From Flectobacillus rivi (GTDB lineage Bacteria; Bacteroidota; Bacteroidia; Cytophagales; Spirosomataceae), in contig NZ_JASHIE010000003.1 in assembly GCF_030056655.1 (NCBI RefSeq), forward strand, positions 394,140-458,139: a stretch of DNA of 64,000 nucleotides, in the 5' to 3' direction. The first letter of the stretch is position 1, and each line of letters starts with the position of its first letter. The position numbers were made by a program, and so were the translations under genes. The notes beneath the pieces are model-generated. The model saw only the letters and a list, made by a program, of their open reading frames with translations, was not told the DNA's origin and ran no database searches. Below, one piece after another: positions 53,689 to 62,361 of this stretch.

Positions 53689-54621
53689 ATGGAAAGTCCT
53701 GTAGCCTTAATTAGAAAAGCCATTAAGTCACATCAAGAATTATCAAGATTCATTATGTGGATTGTAGTCAGTTTTATCATTTTGATATTTTTTGTCTATC
53801 CAATATTGATAAAATTTCTTTTCGAAACTCTAGAGGGGAAAGAGTCAGGTGATTTCAATAGAGGAACTTTTGGAGATATGTATGGGGCATTAAATGCATT
53901 CCTATCTGGTCTTGCATTTATTGGTGCTATAGTGGCAATTATTATCCAGATTTATCAAGTTAATACTGAAAAAAGAAAACATGAAGAAGAAATAAAAGTT
54001 CAACTAAACTTGTTCAAATGGCACCTTCAAAGACTGAGTACAACTTATTTGCCTAACTTAAAATATAGGCTTGAAATTAAAAGAGGAAGTATGAGTCTGA
54101 GAATGTTTGAAATAAATTTCCATGATGATTATTCGTTTCGAGAATTAGAGAACATAAATATTTTGGAACTCTATAAAGGATTCATCTTACTGGGTAAAAA
54201 AAGAGAAGCAGATGAACTCATTTCTTTTTTTCAACAATTCAAAGAAATTCATGATGATTACAAAAGCATTGAAGAATTTATTCGAAAAAATGAAACGGAA
54301 TTGAAGGAGATGGAAAATAAAATGAAATCTTTAAAAATAAAGCTCTGCGAAAGATTGATTGCTAATAGTCGTCCAGATTTAGCACATGAGGTAAATTCAT
54401 CAGGATTTGATTATCAATATACAGGAATAAATGAAAACGGTGAAACAGTTCTTGACCCTCTACTTCAAAGAATAACAGAGCATTTTGAATATATTGATAC
54501 TATAGAAACATTTTCGCGCAATGAGTTTGTTTTTAATGCGTCTAAGACTGATAAAATAACAAGGGTCGATAGCATTTTAATCTTATGTAATACCCTATCA
54601 GATGCCATCCCTAACATTTAG
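53689..54621 (+). CDS. Putative abortive-infection (PutAbiC-like) membrane protein
   Basis: A 310-residue protein with two N-terminal membrane helices (about 22-45, FIMWIVVSFIILIFFVYPIL; and about 70-100) around a GTFGDMYGALNAFLSGLAFI segment. This G-FGD--G-LNA-FSGLAF signature is typical of the putative phage abortive-infection family (PF16872-like). The remainder is cytoplasmic, with a charged coiled-coil-like stretch (KNETELKEMENKMKSLKIKL) and a C-terminal domain. Expected to be an inner-membrane defence or stress protein; family members are mostly uncharacterised. It is flanked by decayed DNA and a terminator, and by eye is AT-richer than the PUL genes. Single gene, no partner evident. 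Confidence 0.7.
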   Translation: MESPVALIRKAIKSHQELSRFIMWIVVSFIILIFFVYPILIKFLFETLEGKESGDFNRGTFGDMYGALNAFLSGLAFIGAIVAIIIQIYQVNTEKRKHEEEIKVQLNLFKWHLQRLSTTYLPNLKYRLEIKRGSMSLRMFEINFHDDYSFRELENINILELYKGFILLGKKREADELISFFQQFKEIHDDYKSIEEFIRKNETELKEMENKMKSLKIKLCERLIANSRPDLAHEVNSSGFDYQYTGINENGETVLDPLLQRITEHFEYIDTIETFSRNEFVFNASKTDKITRVDSILILCNTLSDAIPNI

Positions 54622-54630
54622 AATTCTCTT

Positions 54631-54658
54631 AAAACCTGCCAACAACGCAGGTTTTTTT
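54631..54658 (+). terminator. Intrinsic terminator of the abortive-infection-like gene
   Basis: AAAACCTGC / GCAGGTTTTTTT with a short AACAAC-type loop, 10 nt after the stop. Confidence 0.85.
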
Positions 54659-54858
54659 ATACCCTTTAAACTGCCTAAATAGTCGTTACGCTTGTCCCAA
54701 TTGCCTACTTCAGCAACAAAAAGATTATGGAAACATAAAATACCTTACATCCCAACAAGCAAGACTCTCTTCTTCACTTTGAGTCGTAGGAATGCTTTTT
54801 ACCAACATCCAGACAGAAAACGTAAAATAATACTAGAATTGCTTGCATTATTGATGGT

Positions 54859-54909
54859 TTATCTTGTTTATTTGTATTCAACTTAGTTGAATACAAATAA
54901 ACAAGATAA
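54859..54909. promoter_or_regulatory. 51-bp perfect palindrome upstream of the XRE-cupin gene
   Basis: Arms 54859-54883 and 54885-54909 are 25 nt and fully complementary around a single T at 54884 (centre CAACTTAGTTG; outer ends TTATCTTG / CAAGATAA). It ends 51 nt before the regulator start. The stretch from 54659 to 54858 shows no gene. Length and perfection exceed a normal operator; possible cruciform or double operator. Confidence 0.85.
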
Positions 54910-54960
54910 CACAAATAGTAAACAGAGTAGAAATTTATGTCGTCGGAGGAAACAAATACA

Positions 54961-55491
54961 ATGAATATCGGAGACCGCATTCGGATATTAAGGACGAATC
55001 AAAAAAGAACTCTACAAGAGGTAGCAGATGGCAGTGAATTATCGAAAAGTATGATTTCGAAAATCGAGAATAATAAAACGGTTCCTTCGGTGGCGGCTCT
55101 GATTAAAATTGCCCATACTTTGGGGACGACTATTTCCAGTTTATTGGAAACTGAAGCCTTTTTAAATGCCATTCTGACGACCAAACAAAAAGCTGAAGAT
55201 AACCTCAGACAGACGGAAAAAGGATATTTCTTTTATCCTTTTGGACAAGAATATCATCAGAAAAAAATGCAACCGATGTTGTTTGTGGCTCGAAAAGGAG
55301 AAGTAAAACCACACCTCTTGCAACACGAAGGAGAGGAATTCATTTATATCATTAGTGGAGAAATGAAGATGACTGTCGGTGAAATAGATTATCATCTAAA
55401 AACAGGTGATAGCCTCTATTTCAACTGTTTACAAAAGCACGGTATTATGCCCATATCTGATGAAGTACACTATTTAGATATTTTTGTATAG
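54961..55491 (+). CDS. XRE-family regulator with cupin domain
   Basis: A 176-residue regulator: HTH_3 at about 6-60 (IRILRTNQKRTLQEVADGSE, LSKSMISKIENNKTVPSVAA) and a C-terminal cupin at about 105-175 (HEGEEFIYIISGEMKMTVGE ... KTGDSLYFNCLQKHG) with His/Glu metal-type ligands. I prefer the ATG at 54961 (MNIGDRIRILR): GGAGG lies upstream at 11-nt spacing and the HTH begins at once; the frame also has an ATG at 54937. It may control itself through the palindrome at 54859 and the GH39 gene 105 nt downstream on the same strand. XRE-cupin proteins often sense small metabolites; ligand unknown. Confidence 0.88.
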   Translation: MNIGDRIRILRTNQKRTLQEVADGSELSKSMISKIENNKTVPSVAALIKIAHTLGTTISSLLETEAFLNAILTTKQKAEDNLRQTEKGYFFYPFGQEYHQKKMQPMLFVARKGEVKPHLLQHEGEEFIYIISGEMKMTVGEIDYHLKTGDSLYFNCLQKHGIMPISDEVHYLDIFV

Positions 55492-55596
55492 CCCAAACCC
55501 TTATTTTTTACTGCTTTTTATAGCTCTCAAAAGCCGAATTGTCTAGAATTCTACACAACCACATCAGGAAAATACTCACATTTCTAAATCAATAAA

Positions 55597-57294
55597 ATGC
55601 ACTTGAAAAAAACATCATTTTTACTGTTGTTAGCAGTCCAATTTATGGCGATGACAGTTCCAGTATTTGCTCAGGAACAAACCCCTGTGTCAATTCAGGT
55701 TGATTTGTCTAAGACAAAAGCTCCCATGAAGCCAATATGGGCTTGGTTTGGTTACGACGAACCTAACTATACCTATATGAAAGACGGCAAAAAATTACTG
55801 ACGGAAATCTCGCAATTAAGTAAAGTACCCGTTTATGTAAGGGCACACAGCTTATTGGTGACAGGCGACGGAACGGCCGCTTTGAAGTGGGGTTCTACCA
55901 ACGCTTATACAGAAGATGCCAACGGAAACCCTATTTATGACTGGACTATCGTTGATAAAATTTTTGATACTTATATCGAACGTGGCATGAAACCTATCGC
56001 TCAAATTGGTTTTATGCCAGAAGCGCTTTCGAGCCATCCGACCCCATATCGTCACTACTGGAAACCAGGAGATAATTATTATGATATTTATACAGGATGG
56101 GCGTATCCACCTAAAGATTATAACAAATGGGCTGAATTGGTTTATCAATGGGTAAAACACTCGGTGGCGAAATATGGTCAAAAAGAGGTGGAAAGCTGGT
56201 ATTGGGAACTTTGGAACGAACCAAACATTGGTTACTGGAAAGGCACAACGGAGGAGTATATCAAATTGTATGATTACTCGGCAGATGCAGTAAAGCGTGC
56301 TTTACCAACCGCCAAAGTCGGTGGACCAGAAGTAACTGGACCAGACTGGGATAAGTCGGCTACATTTTTGAAAACATTTTTAGACCATGTTACCAAAGGT
56401 AAAAACTATGTTACAGGTAAAACAGGTTCACCAATTGATTTTATTACGTATCATGCCAAGGGTGCGCCCAAAATTGTGAACGGACATGTTCAAATGAATA
56501 TGGGAACGCAACTCCGTGATATTGACAAAGGATTTGAGATTGTAGCCTCCTATCCAACGCTGAAGAAATTGCCGATTATCATTGGAGAATCAGACCCCGA
56601 AGGCTGTGCAGCTTGTTCAGAAGATTTACATCCCCAAAATGCCTATCGTAACGGAACCATGTACTCAAGTTATACGGCGGCGTCTTTCGCAAGAAAATAC
56701 GAATTGGCAGAAGCTAGAGGCGTAAATTTGTTGGGAGCAGTTTCATGGTCATTTGAATTTGAAGATCAAGCATGGTTTCGTGGATTCAGAGATTTAGCTA
56801 CGAATGGTGTCGATAAACCTGTACTAAATGTATTCCGTATGTTTGGAATGATGGAAGGAAATCGTGTGGAAGTGAAGCAAAATTTAGCGTATGATTTCAA
56901 GAAAGTTAGAGACCAAAGCGTGAGAGAGGCTGCAGATATTAATGCTTTAGCTTCAAAGGGTACAAACTCTGCGGGAGTAATGGTCTGGAATTATCATGAC
57001 GATAATGTGTCTGCCCCAGACGCAACAGTAGAAATATCTGTAAAAGGATTACCTACGGGAAAAGTGGCTTTATTACACTATCGCATCGACAAAGAAAATA
57101 GTAATGCTTACGAAGTCTGGAAAACGATGGGCTCGCCCAAACAACCCACCGCAGAACAAATTGCGATACTCGAAAAAGCAGGACAATTGCAATTACTTAC
57201 TTCTCCAGAATGGATAACCCCCAAAAATGGAGAGACCCAAATCAAGATGAAACTGCCAAGACAAGGCGTCTCGTTTTTACATTTTAAATGGTAA
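55597..57294 (+). CDS. GH39 family glycosidase (beta-xylosidase-like)
   Basis: A 565-residue exported clan GH-A enzyme. The signal ends at PVFAQ. Landmarks: PIWAWFGYDEPNYTYM at the start of the barrel, VPVYVRAHSLLVTGDG, YWELWNEPNIGYW with E208 as candidate acid/base, and PIIIGESDPEGCAACS with E331 as candidate nucleophile. VSWSFEFEDQAWFRGFRDLA and the C-terminal beta domain agree with GH39. Known GH39 activities include beta-xylosidase, alpha-L-iduronidase and others, so xylosidase is only the default. It stands after the XRE-cupin gene and before a hairpin repeat copy, outside the two PUL cores. Confidence 0.87.
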   Translation: MHLKKTSFLLLLAVQFMAMTVPVFAQEQTPVSIQVDLSKTKAPMKPIWAWFGYDEPNYTYMKDGKKLLTEISQLSKVPVYVRAHSLLVTGDGTAALKWGSTNAYTEDANGNPIYDWTIVDKIFDTYIERGMKPIAQIGFMPEALSSHPTPYRHYWKPGDNYYDIYTGWAYPPKDYNKWAELVYQWVKHSVAKYGQKEVESWYWELWNEPNIGYWKGTTEEYIKLYDYSADAVKRALPTAKVGGPEVTGPDWDKSATFLKTFLDHVTKGKNYVTGKTGSPIDFITYHAKGAPKIVNGHVQMNMGTQLRDIDKGFEIVASYPTLKKLPIIIGESDPEGCAACSEDLHPQNAYRNGTMYSSYTAASFARKYELAEARGVNLLGAVSWSFEFEDQAWFRGFRDLATNGVDKPVLNVFRMFGMMEGNRVEVKQNLAYDFKKVRDQSVREAADINALASKGTNSAGVMVWNYHDDNVSAPDATVEISVKGLPTGKVALLHYRIDKENSNAYEVWKTMGSPKQPTAEQIAILEKAGQLQLLTSPEWITPKNGETQIKMKLPRQGVSFLHFKW

Positions 57295-57301
57295 TCCTGC
57301 G

Positions 57302-57329
57302 CTCGTGCTGGCTAGGAAGCCAGCACGAG
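57302..57329 (-). repeat. Hairpin repeat family, copy 3
   Basis: CTCGTGCTGGCT-AGGA-AGCCAGCACGAG, a 12-bp stem with the loop as reverse complement of the other copies, 8 nt after the GH39 stop. GCCAGCACGAGTTATTTCT is shared with copy 4. Confidence 0.8.
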
Positions 57330-57397
57330 TTATTTCTCTAACCACTATCCAACTAAATATGAATTAGAGTCCTTTTACAAGTATTATTCTGTTGAAA

Positions 57398-57916
57398 TTA
57401 GTAAATAATATGCTCTTCACGGCTCCAAAATTCAATTCGTTCGTTTTTAGCTTTGATAGGTAACCTAGTATTGATTTGATACAATTGATTCAATTTTAGA
57501 ATGGCATAACTAAAATTCATTAAACCTGTCTTTAATAGCACGTCAAAAACAAATAGAATGCCTCTTACCTCTACTCCATCTTGAGTAGATTGCTTTCTTA
57601 ACTTCCCATCTCCCGTCAAAAGAATACCATCGTTAATTTTAGCAAAATACCACACAGAACAGTCTTCAAAGCTTAAACCACTCGTTTGAATCAAAAGGTT
57701 ATATATACGCTCTAAATCCATTTCATCAGATTCAATTATCTCTAAAGTCCCTTGATCAATAAAAATCTGTAGAATCGCTCTTTGGTGTTCCTCCAATTCC
57801 TCAAACACAAAATCTGTGGTTTTTAACTCTAAGTGTTTAAGTTCAAATAGAAGGTGAATCAATTCGAGATGAATCAAATCTATTAAAATGTTTGCATCAT
57901 TTATTACTATTCTCAT
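57398..57916 (-). CDS. PIN-like domain protein (putative toxin)
   Basis: A 172-residue protein with PIN-type acidic motifs: VINDANILIDLIHLEL at the start, LSFEDCSVWYFAKI near residue 87 and ILLTGDGKLRKQS near 100. Expected to be a metal-dependent ribonuclease. It lies 13 nt downstream of an XRE/ImmA-IrrE gene on the same strand; PIN-like proteins next to HTH-metallopeptidase genes are a recurrent toxin-antitoxin-like pairing. Target unknown. It is longer than typical VapC, with an extra C-terminal helix-rich tail. Confidence 0.75.
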   Translation of the reverse strand: MRIVINDANILIDLIHLELIHLLFELKHLELKTTDFVFEELEEHQRAILQIFIDQGTLEIIESDEMDLERIYNLLIQTSGLSFEDCSVWYFAKINDGILLTGDGKLRKQSTQDGVEVRGILFVFDVLLKTGLMNFSYAILKLNQLYQINTRLPIKAKNERIEFWSREEHIIY

Positions 57917-57929
57917 CTAGGTCTATTTA

Positions 57930-58976
57930 CTACATTATCGAACTTTTTAATACTTCATTTACATTCACATTTAGTAAAGATGCGGCTTTGTTTATCGAAA
58001 TTAACTCTTGTGATAATGCTCGATACACAAGCTGTTCATAGCGGTGAGAAACCTCTGATGATTGAAATCTTTCTTGATCAATTTCTTTTTTCAAGGCAGG
58101 ATTAAAATTGAGTTTTTTATAGAATTCAGTAAGTCTATTTTCACTAAAAATATTTGCATCTTTTAATCTGTAAATAATTGCTCGAATACTAATTCCATAC
58201 TTTTTCTGCACCTCCACTAGCTCTCTAAAAGATATAGACTCCCTTTTATTGCCAAACTCTTTTATCACTAAATTTTGGGGAAATAAAAATTCCGCCGCAA
58301 ATCTATTACATATATTTTCTTCAAATTTCACATCACACTCAGGCAATTCTAATAATAAATGTCCTAATTCATGTAACAGGGTAAAACGCTTTCTTTCAAC
58401 ACTAAAGGTCTTGTTTAGCACTACAACGGGATACTTTCCATTAATAATGGTTGCTAGACCATCAAAATTATTTTCAGGTTCATTGATTTCTATAATTTTG
58501 ATTTCCTTATCCTCCAACAATTGTATAATATTATGTATGGGATCAAATCCAATTTCCCATTCGATTCTTAAATCTGATACAATTTCTTCAATATCATTAG
58601 TGGCACTAACCTTTCTCCTTTTTATAGGATTTTCAAAGGAATTATTGATTTGAAGTATGTTTTCAATTTCGAGATAATTAGATAGTTCAATCTTAATTTT
58701 TTCCTTCAAGGAATTTATTTTCTTTATTGAAAAGGAATTCTTTTTTCGAAAATTAATCTCACCTAACTCAACACTTGATGACAAGAAAAAATAATCCATC
58801 TTCACTTCAAGTGCTTTTGCCAGCTTAATAAGCATTTTACTTGAAGGAATTGAATCTCCTTTTTCATATTTTGAAATCATTTGCTTCGACACACCAATCC
58901 TATCAGCTAAATCTTGTAAAGACATAGCTTGAAGAATTCTAGCTTGTTTGATTTTTGAAGATACGATTTCTTTCAT
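57930..58976 (-). CDS. XRE HTH-ImmA/IrrE metallopeptidase fusion (putative antitoxin/regulator)
   Basis: A 348-residue protein: XRE HTH at about 5-62 (ARILQAMSLQDLADRIGVSK, ISKYEKGDSIPSSKMLIKLA) and an ImmA/IrrE zinc-peptidase domain centred on LLHELGHLLLELPE with H202, E203 and H206, followed by CNRFAAEFLFP, the third-ligand region. The C-terminal part (about 240-348) is helical. Proteins of this type cleave repressors or act as antitoxins; together with the PIN-like gene downstream this forms a two-gene module. The module lies between two copies (3 and 4) of the hairpin repeat. Confidence 0.85.
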   Translation of the reverse strand: MKEIVSSKIKQARILQAMSLQDLADRIGVSKQMISKYEKGDSIPSSKMLIKLAKALEVKMDYFFLSSSVELGEINFRKKNSFSIKKINSLKEKIKIELSNYLEIENILQINNSFENPIKRRKVSATNDIEEIVSDLRIEWEIGFDPIHNIIQLLEDKEIKIIEINEPENNFDGLATIINGKYPVVVLNKTFSVERKRFTLLHELGHLLLELPECDVKFEENICNRFAAEFLFPQNLVIKEFGNKRESISFRELVEVQKKYGISIRAIIYRLKDANIFSENRLTEFYKKLNFNPALKKEIDQERFQSSEVSHRYEQLVYRALSQELISINKAASLLNVNVNEVLKSSIM

Positions 58977-59056
58977 GGGGTTAATCGATTAGTTGACGTT
59001 TTACACAAAAATACACTTTTTGTCAACCACAAAAAACTTTCTGTCGTATAATTTTA

Positions 59057-59090
59057 TAACTCGTGCTGGCTTCCTAGCCAGCACGAGTTA
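59057..59090 (+). repeat. Hairpin repeat family, copy 4
   Basis: TAACTCGTGCTGGCT-TCCT-AGCCAGCACGAGTTA, perfect 15-bp arms, the longest copy. Lies 53 nt after the PL4 stop and 81 nt before the HTH-peptidase start. Confidence 0.85.
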
Positions 59091-59142
59091 TTTCTAAGGA
59101 TTCCAATTCTTAAATCTGTATCCTTTTGTCTTTTGAATAAAC

Positions 59143-61470
59143 TCAGTCCAATAACTCATAGATTTTTATATCATCTATCCATTGGCGTGATTTGGTCGAG
59201 CGAATAGCGAAATAGCCTCCTCCTAGTGGATTAGGGTCTTTTTGAGTAAAATACGGTTCTCCATTTACCCATACTGATACCTGTCCTTTCTTTACTTCCA
59301 AAACAATTTTATAAACGGAGTTTTCCGTCAACAAATGTGCTTTATCATTTTTTTCCTGCCACAAAACTCGCTCTCCTCTCCCATCGTATTTTCGTAATCT
59401 GGTAGTTGAATTGTAGTTTCCTCCAATACCAACATAATACAAAGCCAATGAATCATACGTCGCAAAATTACCATCAGATTTACGCTCGAACTTAGGGTCT
59501 TGGCAACTCCAAAAGAAATTCAAATCTGAAAGTCTGTCGTTGGGTCTACCCTCCACAACCACATTTCTCGTACATTCAATTCGTACGTTTTGTGGGAGTT
59601 TCTGATTCAGCCAAGCCGATATACCGCCTTGGGTATCCACCCATAATTTTTCGTCTTTTATACCGTACGAAGAACCTTTGGCTTTATCCCATTCGGTAAT
59701 CCAATTTTCGCCTAATTCTTTTCTGGAAAAATCATCTTGAAAAACTAGTTTTTGCTTCGGAGCAATTCCCAACTGAATAGCATCGTACATGATTCCTGCC
59801 CCATGTTTGAGATTTTTCATCACAAAAGAAAGCGTATTACCTTTTTGCTTTAGATATTTTGCTGAAAAATGTATTTCCCATTGTTGGTAATAACCACTCA
59901 AAATCGCTGAACGATAAATACTTGCATCGTTTCCAAATGCTCTTTTTCCAATCAAATTACCATTAATCAACACTTCTGGATTAGCATTTCTACTAGCGCC
60001 CGCCACTCCAATAGTCAACACGTATTCGCCTTTGGTATTGCTAAGTGAATCAGGCAAATCAAAATGAATATTCCATGAACCATTTTTTGTTTGGGCATAA
60101 TACCAATCCTTGATTTTACTTTTTCCTATATAAAAATCAAGGTTTTCAGGAGTTTGGGTAAAAGTCTGATAGTTGCGATTACGTTCGCTAAAACCAAATC
60201 CTTTGGTTGTGCGGTCTGCTGTTCCAATTTGCCATAAAGTCGTGGCGCTATTACTTGGTTGAAAACTGACTTTCCCTAAATCAAGCGTTTTGTTCTCCTC
60301 TATTTTAACGTTGTCAAGTCGGAATTCCTCCATCACATTTTCAGCAACTACATACAAAGTGTACTTTCCAGCACGAACATTATTGATCGAAAACGATCCA
60401 TCTTTTTGGCTTCGAGTATCAAAAATATACCCTTGAGATTGAGCCTGCCAATCAAAATTGGGATTTGCCAAAATGATTCTGGCATTGGCTTGAACTTTTC
60501 CATTAATCTGCACACTCCCCTTTATAGCTCCACGTTCTAATGGATATTCTTTATCGCTCATCCACGAATAAGGCCATTTTACTTTTTCTTCCTCCGCCTT
60601 TTTTTTGGCGTCAGCCCAAATAGCTTTGATATTTTTGCCCTCATTAAAATAAATCAAGAAGGGACCATTGAGCTTCGTCCAGTTGTCTTTGATAAGATTA
60701 TCTCCTTTTCTTTTATCCAGTAAATAATGTCCACAATTGAACATATTCATCAAAAATGGCGTACTATGGACGGTATTATATTGCTTAGTGGGACCACCAT
60801 TGAGATATTCATGTGAGGCCTGAATAATAAACATTCCCAGACCAGACTTTTGTCCAGCCATACCATGCACATAACGTCCATCGATATAGTCGCTAAAATC
60901 ATATTTTGTATAAACTGAGCTATCGGGTAAGCGGTAAGTCCAATCTTGGATTTCTTGCGTCAGCGCACTCATAGGAGGCATTTTACCTTGAATATCATCT
61001 CGAACTAAATGATAATCAAACAATTGCTCATCTGCTCGAATACCAAAACGAGTTTGTCCATAATCGGCTATAGAATCGCCTTTTGCATGAGATTGCACCA
61101 AATAACAATAAATCCCTGAAGTCTCTTTGGTGAGGATATAATGTAAATCGTAAGTGAAATGATTACTGGCAACGTGTTTGAAAGCAATTTCGACTAAATC
61201 AGAGTTTTCCCTAACTACTCTAAACTCACTAGGAGCCATCGAAAAACCTGGTCCGAGCAGGTAAAAACGACCATTTTTTCCTAAAACATTGTCATGCTTT
61301 ACATACGAAACAGCACTTACATCAGCATTTTTATGCTGAAAAGTAAAGCTTACTTTGCCGTTGGATAAGACCGTTTGTTCGGTCGTAGAATTTCGTTTTA
61401 CTTGCCCAAATGAATTAAGACTGATTCCTAAAAATAGGAAAAATAGGTTTCTATAAATAAAGGTATTCAT
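59143..61470 (-). CDS. PL4-type rhamnogalacturonan lyase-like protein with extra C-terminal domain
   Basis: A 775-residue exported protein. After the signal (NSFGQ), residues about 25-310 form the PL4 catalytic beta-sandwich (NADVSAVSYVKHDNVLGKNG, YIDGRYVHGMAGQKSGLGMF), about 320-405 an FnIII-like domain (RGAIKGSVQINGKVQANARI), about 408-565 a CBM-like domain (FYIGKSKIKDWYYAQTKNGS, GNTLSFVMKNLKHGAGIMYD), and about 575-775 a further sandwich (QDDFSRKELGENWITEWDKA) of the DUF6250 kind. PL4 enzymes cleave the rhamnosyl-galacturonic backbone of rhamnogalacturonan I. I could not place the catalytic Lys/His with certainty, so activity is inferred. Monocistronic by spacing. Confidence 0.85.
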   Translation of the reverse strand: MNTFIYRNLFFLFLGISLNSFGQVKRNSTTEQTVLSNGKVSFTFQHKNADVSAVSYVKHDNVLGKNGRFYLLGPGFSMAPSEFRVVRENSDLVEIAFKHVASNHFTYDLHYILTKETSGIYCYLVQSHAKGDSIADYGQTRFGIRADEQLFDYHLVRDDIQGKMPPMSALTQEIQDWTYRLPDSSVYTKYDFSDYIDGRYVHGMAGQKSGLGMFIIQASHEYLNGGPTKQYNTVHSTPFLMNMFNCGHYLLDKRKGDNLIKDNWTKLNGPFLIYFNEGKNIKAIWADAKKKAEEEKVKWPYSWMSDKEYPLERGAIKGSVQINGKVQANARIILANPNFDWQAQSQGYIFDTRSQKDGSFSINNVRAGKYTLYVVAENVMEEFRLDNVKIEENKTLDLGKVSFQPSNSATTLWQIGTADRTTKGFGFSERNRNYQTFTQTPENLDFYIGKSKIKDWYYAQTKNGSWNIHFDLPDSLSNTKGEYVLTIGVAGASRNANPEVLINGNLIGKRAFGNDASIYRSAILSGYYQQWEIHFSAKYLKQKGNTLSFVMKNLKHGAGIMYDAIQLGIAPKQKLVFQDDFSRKELGENWITEWDKAKGSSYGIKDEKLWVDTQGGISAWLNQKLPQNVRIECTRNVVVEGRPNDRLSDLNFFWSCQDPKFERKSDGNFATYDSLALYYVGIGGNYNSTTRLRKYDGRGERVLWQEKNDKAHLLTENSVYKIVLEVKKGQVSVWVNGEPYFTQKDPNPLGGGYFAIRSTKSRQWIDDIKIYELLD

Positions 61471-61624
61471 GATAGAGATGGTTATGATCTTACAAATGTA
61501 GGATACCTTTGTGAAGATACCGTCCTGTGGAGGATGACGTTTTTCTGGTTACATGCTTTGAAAAGAGCGAGAGGAAATTCAAGCTTTACCTTTGCAGATA
61601 CCTTTACTTTTGAAAACTCTGTCT

Positions 61625-62197
61625 ATGTCTTATTCTTTTAAACTTTTTCTCATACTATCTCTTCCTTCATTTTGGGGATGTGCTCAAGGTTCGACCGCTC
61701 AAACTTCTTTAGAAAAATGGCAACAAAAAGCACAATTAGCCTTTCCTGATTCGGAGAAAAGTCAGCTAGTATTTCAATTACATGCTGTGATGGAAAACTT
61801 TGAGTCTTCGGAGCAATGGGTTGGAAGAACGCTCTATGATTTGATGAACAAAAACAATTACCGTATTCTGGAAACCGCTTGGTTCGTGGTGGTCAGATTA
61901 GATTCTTTGGCAAATACAGAACAAATCATTTATAGCGAAAACTGTCCTGAAGAATACAAAAAATCATTTGAAATACTGCTAAGCCAGAGCTTTGCCTATT
62001 TGCAATTCAACAAAAAACCTAGCTGGCAAAAATTATTTAGTCGTAAACAATTACTTTTTGAAACCACCATCAAATGGTATTATGCTGGCGGAACCATCAT
62101 TGAACAATCATCCAGTGAAGATATAGCTCCTTTCAAAAAGCCTTTCCTTTCATCAAAAGAGACTATTGTTATGCCTCTATTTTCGAAAGAAATGTAA
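61625..62197 (+). CDS. Lipoprotein of unknown function
   Basis: A 190-residue predicted lipoprotein from the ATG at 61625 (MSYSFKLFLILSLPSFWGCA) with lipidated C19; an in-frame TTG at 61592 would only add residues before the signal. The mature part is helical and aromatic-rich (FESSEQWVGRTLYDLMNKNN, ETAWFVVVRLDSLA). I recognise no family. It is divergent from the PL4 gene and ends before the TetR-regulated SDR gene. Confidence 0.6.
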   Translation: MSYSFKLFLILSLPSFWGCAQGSTAQTSLEKWQQKAQLAFPDSEKSQLVFQLHAVMENFESSEQWVGRTLYDLMNKNNYRILETAWFVVVRLDSLANTEQIIYSENCPEEYKKSFEILLSQSFAYLQFNKKPSWQKLFSRKQLLFETTIKWYYAGGTIIEQSSSEDIAPFKKPFLSSKETIVMPLFSKEM

Positions 62198-62281
62198 TAA
62201 TCTCTCATTCGGCATACAGTCTTCATTTTCCTCTTCATGTGTTGCAGAAAAATATTTTTCATTTTTTTTTCGATTTTATTT

Positions 62282-62326
62282 GGAACAATCGTTCCTAATA
62301 CATTACCTTTACGGAACAAACATTCC
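62282..62326. promoter_or_regulatory. Two candidate TetR operators before the SDR gene
   Basis: GGAACAATCGTTCC (62282-62295) and GGAACAAACATTCC (62313-62326), 31 bp centre to centre, about three helical turns. Both match the site GGAATAAACGTTCC before the TetR gene. Confidence 0.75.
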
Positions 62327-62361
62327 AATAAGGGATTTTAAAATCTAAAACAACGAATAAA

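Noticed and set aside
54774..54980. 68-residue minus-strand ORF across the 51-bp palindrome
   Set aside because: Its sequence contains a duplicated CYLVYLYST-like segment only because it reads through the palindrome; no support as a gene.
52350..59090. Hairpin repeats as integron attC sites
   Set aside because: No GTTRRRY core site in the right place, stems are too short and perfect, and no integrase gene is present.
52350..59090. CRISPR array
   Set aside because: Repeats are palindromic, kilobases apart and in mixed orientation; no regular spacers and no cas genes.
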